From contig OU612072.1 in assembly GCA_914767715.1 (NCBI GenBank), forward strand, positions 7,070,001 through 7,134,000: a stretch of DNA of 64,000 bases. The letters are read 5' to 3'. Made by a program: the position numbers and the translations under genes. Below the pieces are notes generated by a model, which saw nothing but the letters and a program-made list of their open reading frames with translations, made no database searches and was not told the origin of the DNA. Source of the stretch: Membranipora membranacea (Eukaryota; Bryozoa; Gymnolaemata; Cheilostomatida; Membraniporidae). The number at the start of each line of letters is the position of its first letter. The stretch's first letter is position 1. Of this stretch, positions 49,201 through 61,200 are shown in pieces.

Positions 49201-52200
49201 TGTGATGAGCCTGTAACTATAACAAAAATAAAGTTTCGGATTCGGTAGTAAAATTTTATCAATAGCAGCAATTTAGTTAAATTATGACATTTCCTGAACT
49301 ATATTGACATGGCGCTGGTCAATCCCAATTCAATAGTTTGAGATGCAAAATTAGGAAGAATACAAATTATGTGCCTCTTGTTAATATTTGGGAAATAAAT
49401 GCAACAAATGTTGCAAAATTATTATTACCCAAACAGAATGTGGTTGGTGAGTTTAGGCAGTTACAACAGAACATCTCACAACAGTTTTCACATCCCACAG
49501 ATGATTGTTCTGCGAAGTGTATGCTACAAAATGTCCCTTCTTGTAGTGATATTGTGTCCGTGGACTGCGTATGATGAGCTGATGTTCTCCAGTTGTCTGT
49601 CCGGCCAACCATTGCAGCTTCATCTGTAAGCGATGGTGACTGGGCTATATCCATTGTTGGTCGAACTAACTGCACTACCTGGTGAGGAGACACAATAAGC
49701 ACGATGAATTTCAGGCTATTATTGTGGTGGCATTTGTACATATAGAACAATTAAAAGGCATCAAATTTTATGGTGTAAAACTAGAGAAGAACCCCCAGTG
49801 ATTTCATCGACTTCTATTTACTTCAAGCTGGGCTTATGGCCGTGCATAAACACAAGATATTTGTAAAGCTGGTGGTACAATTTAGAGTTTTTGGAAATAG
49901 GTGGCTCATTATTGCCAGTTTATTACTTCTACCTTGCCCGCTGGCTTGTTGCCTGCTTGTTTACATGGCGGTCGACTCTGATTAGTCTCAATCAGCACAC
50001 ATTCATATTGTCTACTGTCAATGTTAGCATCAGCTTCAGGATGAAAACCTGTAAAAATCAGACAGGATTATTTAATGAGAACAATAGACCATGTGGTAAA
50101 TCCTTATGGCTGCATGCCTGGCTTTTGAAGTGTGTAGAGTGCGTATGAGAGGACATTGTGGCATGTGGAAATCTTATCAAATAAAGGAAAAAAGAGAGGC
50201 AATTTGGAATTCATTTCAATGTAGGAAACCAGTCATCTCATATGGTAGAGAGTGTTACCAGTTTAAATTGAAGACAGAATACAATAAATTTGTGAAAATT
50301 GTCTATTGAGTATTTAAAATTTGAGCCTTTGAAAAGGGGCATTGATCTCTGCCTTAAATAAAAAAGCAAGATCCACCAGCTTACACTTTAGTCGGCTTAG
50401 TGTGAAATGAGCGCAGCAGCAAGAAAGAGCATGCTCTGCAATAAAGTTATTTTGACTTTACGTTAATTTAAAATAGGCGCCTCCATTTACGGTTCGATAG
50501 ATTGATAAAGTGAATACATAATGATGGCGAGTCTCTAACTAGCACTACATAAGCTGATGTTCTTTAAGACATAAAGATGACAATGGCAACAGGTGAATCA
50601 ATTTTTTCCATGGTAATAATATTTAACTACATGTAAAGTGTTATAACCTTGATGTGGAGAAGTGAGAGCAATGAGGCCTTCTGCTGCAAGGGTGGCTTCT
50701 GGTGTAGGAGGGTTACACAAATCAATGGATGATATAGAAAGGGGAGCAGGCATTCCCTCTCTGCCATACTCAGAGGGTGATATTGATAGATTTTTATCAT
50801 CTGATAATGTCTCATCTGTCACCTGATGATGGAACTCATCTGATGACAAGCTGAAGTTGGGCTGTGGTAAGAAAGAGTCAAAAAATCAGGGTAAGGGTTA
50901 AGAGATATCGAACAGTGTAATTAAAAGGACAACTCCAGACTGCCTGTCATTATATACCATGGGACATGCACAAGAGATTTTGGAGATTTGTACCAAACTC
51001 CCTAGAACAAGTTTAATCCGATTGCCTGCATTCCTGTTGCTCCATTCTACTGGTCACGCCGTGGATCGGGAGCGACTCAGAATGCAGTCAAATAGACCAA
51101 AGTTGGTCTACAAACTCCCTAACATGCACTGATAAAAAAGTTAGACTTGTAAGACTTCTGATAAATGAGGATTTGAATTTGAAAGTTTATATTAATCAGG
51201 GGTAGTTAGGCTAATATGGAATAATCCTCCCAAATGCAATCAAAGCATTCAAATATGACAGATTTGACAGATGTCAAATGTCACAGAAAACTTTACCTCA
51301 AGATTAAGAGCACTGTTATCATCTTCACCTTGGCATCTGCACATCTGATATTTAATGTTACACCGCTGACAGAGAGGTAGATTGTCATCATCACCGTCAG
51401 CGCCTTCAGGGGAAAGTTCAGTAACGGTTGTAGGCAGGTTGGAAGGTACTGTCTGTAATCAAGGGTTACACTTTTGTATACAGTTGAACATTCAAGGGAA
51501 AGGAAACTTGTATTCAAAGTTGATCGCGGTATGATATCATAATATTATTTCACACTTTAACACTTTAATTTATTTAAAAATGCTGTTGGCTAGCAGTCTA
51601 TCAAAACTCCTCCCATACTAGCAAGTTATGCACCCCCGACAGAAAGAGACAGATTTATAATGACAGCGATAATTTTTCAATTTGACGAAACAAATCTGTT
51701 CCACCCGACCTCTTGCTAAGCGATAAAAAACTGCAATACTTACTTCATCTTTTTTTTCTTTACAAATACAAGGTACGAAGTGGTTTGGCCTCCATTTCCC
51801 TTGATCCAGCAGATCAAAAGAGGATTCATCGGTGCTTGTCCAGCTAATGACATTTCTTCGAACAGCTGTCCCTTCAGGCTTGATGGTCCCAGAAAAGAGT
51901 TCTCTCTTTGTGTAAGAGTTGTTGTGGCTGGGATAAATCACCTGTATTTCAACACTCAGATGTTGACTCAAAAAGAAGATGTCTACCATTGAGCTGTACT
52001 TTCTGGAATCGAGCATCGATCTGCTGTGGTTTTTAATCGCCCTCACGGAATCTTTAGCGACAAAGTCAGCGATGGATGATTGTAGAATCATATCTAGGTC
52101 TTGTTCAGTAAGATCATTTCTGAATGTTTTTTTCAGCATTGTCAGGTTTAAAAGGTTGGCATTGTTGTGCATAAATATGCAGTTTCTCACTCTGAGCTCG

Positions 52201-55200
52201 AATGCTTTGTCTTCAGAGCCAAAGAGCAACCAGCATACAGAGTTGAAGAGGCAACTACCATCCTTACTAACATCAATCGGTATGAGATTTGTGACAGACT
52301 GGCGCCTAAAATAAAATATTGATGATTTGGTTAAAATGCGGTTAAAATCACAAGGTTTCATATATATATATATATATACAATTTTATTGCATCAACCACC
52401 ACCTGAAAATGTTCTCCCTCATGTGCAAAAAAAATCAACAAAAACCAAGAAAATCAAGTTTAGCGATTCGTCAGAAATACTTTGCGCAGGTTTTGGAGTA
52501 CCTAGAATCTCAAAATTCAATTTTTTTTGCATCATGTACCCGCAAATTTAGTTATCTCAAACATATAGTTATATCTTATGAAATCTTGTCTTCCTATAAA
52601 GCTGCTCTTAGCTTGATGCTACATCAGGCAGTTTTCAATCCTGAAACTAAATTCTGCAAGTTTTGGTGTACACCAACATAATAGTCCAGTGGCAGCCTAC
52701 CAAAAATATGGCTAAAAACGCAAATTCATTTACGAAATTGGATGCATAAATTCCAAGAGTGGATTCTAGGGTAGTTTTTTGAGGCGGTCGCAATGGTGAT
52801 GATGTACCTTACACAAAGTTGCACAATAGGCAGCAAATTGCCAAAAACGCTGCCAAAAATGGCCAAAATTGCTGTTCTTATGATATTTCAAAGGTCTGTC
52901 CCTTGCTCACCTTATGAGTTGCGCTGCTCAAACTCTGCAATCAGATTCATACATACCTTGGTCAGTTTTTGGTAAAATATCAGCATAATATCTCAAATAT
53001 TGAGTGAATAACCAAGCTTATAAAAAGTGATAGAGTGAAAAACGCTGCCAAAAAAAGGGAAAGTGATGAAAAAAATGATGATATGGTTTCAAAACAGCCA
53101 AAATCTGAAAGCGCATGTCATAATTAGTGGATCTACAACTTTACATGGGTCTGCTATCATAAATAGCCGAGATGTGGCCAACAACGGTTGCAATACCCCC
53201 CTATATCACCTGTATATAACTATCATTGAAACGACACTACTTTTTCAATTTTGCAGACGCCTCGAGATCTGACTTTGAATATTCGTATTGATCTGATTTT
53301 ATTATGGTGGTTTTGTATTGACTCAATCAATGACAAAATAATTTTCTCTCAGCACTACGCAACTTCCTGATGATCCTTGAAGGAGTGAACTTTTGCTTTA
53401 CACACTATATAACCTTGTAAAGACGACTATTATGATACTATAAAGGAATCCTAAGAATACGCACTATCTCAAAAAAGACACACTCAGAGCATTGAAAACT
53501 GGTGTTATGCGATGGGAGGGTCAATACACAGTCACCATACAAAAATCAGATCAATACAAACATTTGAAGCCTGTTTTATAGGCAGAAAAAGTAGTTTCAC
53601 TTTAATGATAGTTATACACAGGTGATAGAAGGGGCATTGCAACTGTTGTTGACCGCATCTCAGCTTTTTATGATAGCAGACCCATGTAAAGTTGTAGATC
53701 CACTATATTATGACATGCTCTTTTAGATTTTGGATGTTTTGAAACCATATCATCATTTTTTGATCACTTTCCCTTTTACCGGCAGCGTTTTTGGCAATTA
53801 GCGACCCATTGTGCAACTTAGTGTAAGGTACACTGTTACCATTGCGATCAGCGTGAAAAACTGTACCAGTAACAACTGACAAACCTTATCCATCCAAAAG
53901 TGCAAATGGAAGTGACAAGATAGGCAGGGGCTGCCACCGGACTATAACAACATCAATATTCCCAATTATTTACCATAATAATTATCAAAAGAGTCGAATG
54001 TAGCAAATTTCTTTTCATCATTGTCTGTATAATACGAATGTTGCTGGGCATAGGTTGAATTGGATTCAAACCAAAACTTGACATACTCTAGAATTTGCAA
54101 GAGGACAACTTTACCATTCCACAGATGCTTAAAACAGCTAGATTAGGCTAGCTAACAAATACACACCTACTTTATTCTATATAAGCTCCCGTGCCACCTA
54201 ATGAGCTAAATTAAACTCTAGCCAACTAGACAAACTCTAGCTAACAATTACACACCCACTTAAGCCCAGATAGACTCCAACCCCAACTAACTATTAACAA
54301 GTTAACTCAGACTCTAGCTAACATTAACTAGCATATGTAGCCCTACATATCAACAAGAAAAATACTTTACCTGAATATCTTCTCAGTGACTCTATCCACA
54401 TTTACATTGCGCGCCTTTGTACTAACAGCGATTGGGACGTGAAAAAACTGATCAGCCTGAAAATAAAAACACCTGATATAGCATGATCTCAAAGCTAAGC
54501 AAGAATTTAGACATCATATTGGCTAAGAATCTAATAAATAAAAATACTCACTGCGGGTAGGGCGTTGGACCAGTCCTCCTGTGTTTTGAGAGTGTCTGCC
54601 AGCTCCCTAAAGTCTAACTTCCCCGGACACCTGGGACTTTAAAAACCTACAAAGGCCAAAATATTTTTCTGGTTTAGACTGGAATACAGAATATTTAATT
54701 TTTTTCAAGGAGACAAACTCGCTGACTTTGTAGAGCTTTCCTATATTCAATTACTTGATCATCTCTGTGGAACCATTAAAATTCCGATATCACATAAAGC
54801 ATATCTACCAAAGTGTTTAAATATAAGGTACAGGATGTGAGATAGTATATACAGATGCCTTATTAGGAAGTCTATTTTTAATTGGACCAGCTGCCATACT
54901 ATTCCTCTATTGATATGGCTTCAGTGGGATTTACTAGATCTAGATCTAAAGAGCAATAAAAATGTGTGACCAAGGAGTTATCCTTTGATTGATTCACTGA
55001 AAAATCACTCATTTTATCTTGGTCAGCAACCTCGACTGTTTTTATTCAAACTTTACTAAACACACGAATCTTAAATATTTACCCTCATCCTGATGTTCTC
55101 CAGATACTTTGCTCGGGACTCGCGATTTTTCTTCTTTTGGCCTATCACCGGGTTTGTGCCTTTTCCGTGACAATAAGGCGGGAGATGAGTCGTATTTGGC

Positions 55201-55371
55201 CCAAATTTCATTCCTTTTACTTTTGATATTATAAACTGTGCGCTCAGCTATTCCGTACTCCTTCGTAATGTCATCCACAGTGAACCCCTGATTAATCTTA
55301 CCCAAAATCTCAATTTTCTGTTTACCACTTAGATCCTTTCTTTTATGCTTTGGAGTTTTGTTGGAAGCCAT
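46290..55371 (-). CDS. Copy B of the HTH-OTU-B-box-coiled coil-propeller gene, with one stop codon
   Basis: The same 13 exons are recognisable: 55083-55371, 54552-54646, 54371-54456, 51744-52305, 51297-51452, 50648-50861, 49933-50048, 49429-49678, 49014-49216, 48361-48516, 47782-47893, 46735-47460, 46290-46414. Exon lengths equal those of copy A except the propeller exon (3 nt shorter). All junctions keep phase. In exon 2 a CAA codon is TAA (54639-54641), which would stop translation after about 98 residues, leaving only the helix-turn-helix. Exons 3-13 are otherwise open with all OTU and B-box residues kept. Either the copy is a recent pseudogene, it starts downstream by another promoter or splice form, or the base is an error or polymorphism. 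The propeller differs from copy A at about 32 residues. Confidence 0.85.
52681..53945. mobile_element. Foldback DNA transposon in intron 3, copy B
   Basis: It has the same ends and internal inverted structure as 38567-39830 in copy A, with few differences. It dates from before the duplication. Confidence 0.75.
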
Positions 55372-57197
55372 GATGTTTGTTGATTCACTCTATAATCTAA
55401 AAAGATGAAGAAAATACTTAAATATTGTTGCAAGCATTGCAAGCATTGCAAGCTACCACCGATCACAATCTAAGCGACCAATCCATTTGTAACAACTAAT
55501 TACAACTCTCTACAGGCTTTGATATGAATTTATGGATCAGTGGTGAAATACATAACGTGGCTATTTGTAAAGATTTGCCATCAGTAAAAAGCTTTGTGTG
55601 AGGATCACACTGCTTGCAGATTGATTTGTGATACGAGTCTCTCTGCACGGTAGCGTTTGTATTCATCCAAAGGTGCTTGAGTTCCCAGTTCTCCAGTTCT
55701 GGTGGGATGACTTTTCTGTTTGATAACTCAAGCACATTGAATTCCATATCTAATTCAGTGCTCCAGCACATTTGAATTGATTCAGTCGCTACGGTGCAAA
55801 GATATCCAACCTATATTGATTGGTGCACATGCGCATAGTGGTCAGGATCTAAATAAAGCTATCTGGCAGCTTTTACGTTACGCATTTGACGTCCCAGTAA
55901 CAACCTTGAAAAACCAAGGCAAGCTGCTTGACCAATGTTTACAACTGTCCGCAGTGATAGTTTCTAAACTTGTGGACCAATCAAAGATGCGGTCCAGCAA
56001 CCAATACATAAATAGCCATAGCTTTCTCAAGATCAGTTACATACTCCTCATCCAAATAATAAAATGTATCAGTGTCTACAGGCGTAGGATTGACCCTTTG
56101 ATTGGATGTTTCCATAAGTTCTAGTCAAATAACTGCATCGATCGACCCAAGCAAGAAACTCCTTGATCCAAGTCAACAGACAATTTTGTATTATGATAAG
56201 TAAACTAGGCTGCCCCTCAATATCAAACACAGACAGCATGTCACTGACAGCATGTCACTGACAGTTGATTTGATCAGTGACCCGTCTTTCAGTGCCACAA
56301 GCTGCCGCCTTACTTACTGAACAGCTGCGGTACTGGGAGTACGAGCTTGATTCATTTCTTTGAATAGCATTGTAGGGAGAAACCTTAAAATCAAGGCAAA
56401 TATTATCTAGCCTACCTCCACCTGACCTAGATATATCAGCTGATAAGAAGCTCAGTTGATGATCTCCCTCCCCAAAACCCTCCCCCCCCCTCCCGCAATG
56501 TATGTGTTAGAGAAAGCAATCAAATAAACGAACAGAATGTGTAGCTTTGTGTAGACACATCAGATATCACCGATTCACGGCTTACCGTCTGACTTACTGT
56601 GGTCTCAGAGCTTCCTAAGCTATTGAATCCTCAGTGTAACGTTTGACATACAGAAGCCTGATGCTACTCAGTACAAGCAATGAGTATTTATAATCTTTGG
56701 TACAAGTGTTGGCCTAACTCTGTGCGGTCTACTAACACGATAAATAGAACACTGCTATGTGACTGTGAAGTGAGCTATAAAGTCAATGATGCAATAATAG
56801 ACTTTGGTCCAACAGGAACATGTAATACAGGATTGTTAGTGATGAAAAACTGATTATTATAGCAACTTTTTATAAAGTGTTATCAAATCTTAGGCTAGAA
56901 AAGTGAGTCAGGGGATTTCCCAAATAGATGACGCCATCCATTGAACAACATTCTAAATGTGACAAAGAAGTTTAATGCTAATAGACAGTTAATATTCAGT
57001 TAATCTTCATTCATTCTGCCAGTGTAATCCATACTTCATATTGACAAGGATAGAATCTAATTGTTGTTGATGGTATATCATTGCCCCTGTACGCTAAAAC
57101 CTATCAACGGACAACGGCTAATGTACCATCCGGAAACAGCCCCTGACCAATTTGAAATATTGCATATGTTCCATCAGTTTATTATATTGTGAGGCAT
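55372..57197. repeat. 5' flank of copy B
   Basis: It matches 41832-43598. Differences include a 14-bp tandem duplication (CAGCATGTCACTGA) at about 56236-56265 and a short duplicated segment near 55735-55775, both of which break frames that are open in copy A. Confidence 0.6.
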
Positions 57198-57534
57198 TCC
57201 AACAGGTTACAATATTGTAAGTTTTTTACGGAGGAAAATGTGCAATGCTTCAACAGCACCACAGTAGCCAGAAAAGCGAAGCATATGTATCTGAGTTGAA
57301 GTGATCCTTCAACATTTTTAGTTACAACTCCTTCAAACCCATACAAACACCTTTTATTTTCTTAGAATTCACTGCAAGGCTGCTAAAATACTGGAGTCAT
57401 CAGTTAAATTCCAAGATTTGTAGCAACACATGGATGGCGATGCTCTAGAATAGTTATCTACTCGGGCTAAGCCTTCTCCATAGTTCTTGCCCTGGGTATA
57501 TATATGTTCAGTGCTAGGTATTTCAGTTTTCTCT
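57198..57534. other. Short spacer between units B and C
   Basis: It has no match in the A-B spacer and no gene. It replaces the 1.5-2 kb of unique sequence found at the A-B junction. Confidence 0.55.
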
Positions 57535-58236
57535 AAATTGTGTGCATATAATTAGTAATTAAAAACAAAACATCCAAATATAACATATAATTATTATTGA
57601 GCCTTTCATGATAAAAATTCAACTATCGAAATGGCCAACTGACTGTGGTACCATGGTATTTTATTGAAGGCGTAACCTTGGCCTGTAAGATTACAAACAC
57701 TGTTACAACAGAATGGGATCAAATTAAAACATTATAAAATTAGTATTTAAGAGCCTGTTTGACATTCAAAAGTAGCATAGAATTAAAGTGCACGTATAAA
57801 GAAATGTCAAGATAAGATTGGTCTCAAAGATAAATCAAAGTTGTCCCCCCTCGCAGATAAAAACATCAACTGAAGCAGTAGCATAGATACAGATGTTAAT
57901 ACAATGCACTCCACTTAATCCAAACCTCTTGGGCCCTAGAATGCATGAAGGTTTGAGTGGATGGATTACTACTCCTATCTGAATAAGCAGGAGCTCGGAG
58001 TTAAACTATACACTATGTATGCGTTTTACTTAGTCTTAAAGTGAACATTGATTTAATCAAAAAATCCTCATTATATATCTTCCATCTAACAAAAAAAAAC
58101 AATTGAGGATAGATGATACAGTGAATTAATAATCAGAGACAGTAAATAGATATCAGCTAATGTCTCTGATTATATAGGTATATGCTGTTATAATTATTGT
58201 TTATATCAATATAAAATCATTCAATCATTGTTTAAA
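57535..58236. repeat. 3' flank of copy C
   Basis: Near-identical to 45588-46289. The unit boundary falls at about 57535. Confidence 0.7.
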
Positions 58237-61200
58237 TTATTTCAGTCTACAGTATGCAATCTTTGAAAATCCAGAAGACACTACCAGCTGATCACCTTCT
58301 AGTTGTATATCCGTAATCCATGGACTTCTGCTGTCGAGGTCGGGGTCCAGTCCCTTTACAAAATGACCTTCAAAAAGAAATTAAAATTATCATAAATCCC
58401 TAATATCCAGGTCAATTTTGTTATCAAGGATTGGGCTTGGTAATAGTGTAGAGTGTAAAAATTGTATGCTTGTCAGCTATAAAACGTAGTAGTTGAATTA
58501 GTTGAATATTTTTTGTTTATCTTAAAATATTGAGTTGGCATTGCCAAACTATGTCGCTGCTTGTTTTTCCAATAATCATGACCTATGGTAAAGCGTTGTA
58601 GCTCAGGAACTGTCACAATTTCTTATTTGAGCAGACAAACAAGCATTGTGTAACACAGCCATTCTTACAACAATTTATCAGACATACCTGTGTTGATATC
58701 CAGTACAGAGATAGATGTGCCGGAGCAATCTGCTACCAGCACATAGCGCTTAGCGTAACGTACTACAGCTATTGGGTCCTCCACATGAGTAGATGTCCAC
58801 TCTATCTCTTCTGTAGTCAGGTTTAGCTTGTAGACTTTATTAGTGTAGTAGTTAGTGATGATAACAGGGTCATCTCCAGCCTCACATATACAGTAGTTCC
58901 AGCTGAGCTGGGTACAGGGAATGTGTCTGATGACGTCACCAGTTAGTGAATACACAATGAGCCTATTATTAGATACATCATCTACTATCACATGAGATCC
59001 TAATAAAGCTAACTTATTACCGTAATAAGGAGAGATACGACTGTCAGGATGATACCATGAGGTAATAAGCTGACCTAACATATTATAAATGCATAGTCTT
59101 CTCTTATTCTGAATCTTCTGAAATACAAATATATGATTATTTTTAGCTCTGATACTCTCTACACGTTCCCCTGATTGTAAAGAAGTAAATCTTGTCTGAT
59201 TTCCCTGAGAATCAATCTGTGATATTAACCCAATGGATCCTACATATGTAACCCCTTTATACTGACAGATGGCCCTGGGAAAGTAGCCTAAAGATAATGT
59301 TTTGATTGTATTTATAGCGGATGGTGGTTTGATATTTTTGAGCACAGACTGATTGTTGAGGCTGATTATGAAACTCTCTGCTGCTGCAAGCTTCACCTCT
59401 ATGTCTCTACTCTCATTCTCTGGAAAAAAATCTTAGAGTGATTAACAATGCCTGAGTTGATTGTCCAATGACCAAAATAATCTAAATAATATAGTACAAT
59501 ACATAATTTTAATTATTTGTATTTAAAGGATCTTTGAAAAGTGTATTTACCAGTATTAACCCATACCTTTGATAGTGAAGAACAAAAGAGTAGAATGAAC
59601 GTTTTTAGATAAAAATTGATTCAAATGGTGTACAAATTTTGGAAATCACTTTGAATGCGTAAATAAATTGGATTTTCGGTGTCCACTCAATTGGATTCAA
59701 ATCTAAGTTATATAAACACACCTTGGATAACAAATATTACCTGTTAGGAGAGGTTCTATAAGAGGGTTTGGTACAATGAGATCACTGTGCTGACTCTCCA
59801 TCATTTCTGACAGCTTTCTCTCTATCTGGGTTTTCTCCTTCAGTAGAGAGATCTGATGAAAAGAGAGTTTACATTACAGTGATACAGAGCTGCACAGGAC
59901 CAGTACTCCCATATTTTAATCCCCGAAAATGATATGTGATCTTTAGTATGGAAATTTGATTTGTCTTCTCATTTGTGACAAGGAGCCTACAACTACAGGT
60001 TATCTTCATAACATCAGGTTTTTGTAAAAGATGAATGGATGCAGATGAAACGGAGAGATGGATAAATATAAAAGTTCCCATGACAATCACTGATATGATT
60101 GAAAGATTATTTGAAGAAGATTATATCAAAAACACAGGATTATTGCAAAAGAATGAAGAAAATAATATGTGGACCCGCACTGTGTCCAGTATGGAACTAA
60201 TTTAAGAGATTCGCATGGCTTGGAAAAGGCAAGACGAGTCTGCGTTCCACATACATCAACATGAATCCATTTGACAATTGACGCGTCCCAAGTAACATGT
60301 GACTTGTGTTTTCAACTTACCCGATTGCAGGAATCAAACATATCTCTGATTTTCTTCATCTCTTCACAGATACCAGTATACTTGAGATTGTACTGAGATA
60401 CCGACTCCTTACTTTCTCTTCTTCTCTGTATATATTCAGCTTCCAGCTGTTTGTATTTCTCATTTATTGCCTGGATCTACAAACATTAGCAGGCGAATGA
60501 ATATAAGTAATGATTAACCATATCGTCATGAGAAAATACCATATCCATACTCATATCCTTACTCCTTGTAGCTGCCGAAACCAACATCAAAACCATTTCA
60601 GTTCAGATCACCGAAATCAGAGACCAAAAACTAATCAATCACAGTTTTCTTGCCCAAGTTGTCATTGTCAACAAACGAAATTGAGATTAATCTATAAAGG
60701 CTGGTAGAGAACAAAACTCTTCACCCTACAAGTTTGGCCCAGTGATTCCATCTAATGCTGAGTCATGTCCCAAGATTGATAATTTATAAGATACAGCTAA
60801 AATGGAACTTTTCCCTTCCAACAGATCTAAGATCACTATAGTAATTTTGTTTCAGTCTTTGAGGTTTTTTGATGTCCATGCACCCATTGTCTTCTGACAA
60901 TCTAAATCCTTGAGACGAATGGTCCCTCAGCAGTGCCTGCAGACAATTCAGAGGCAAATTTACACACAGACCTGCTGATCACGAGTGTGATGTATAGATC
61001 TTACTCCATCACCAGTCTCTTCATCCCATTGAGTCAGTAAATCTGAAGTCTGACTTATAACTTCAGTGAACCCTTCGAGTTTCCCTTCTGCACAAGATTT
61101 CAAAGGCTCCAGTTTGGACCGAATCCTTTCTGCAAGCTGGGAGAGTGGAATATACTTGTGTGATGAGCCTGTAACTATAACAAAAATAAAGTTTCGGATT

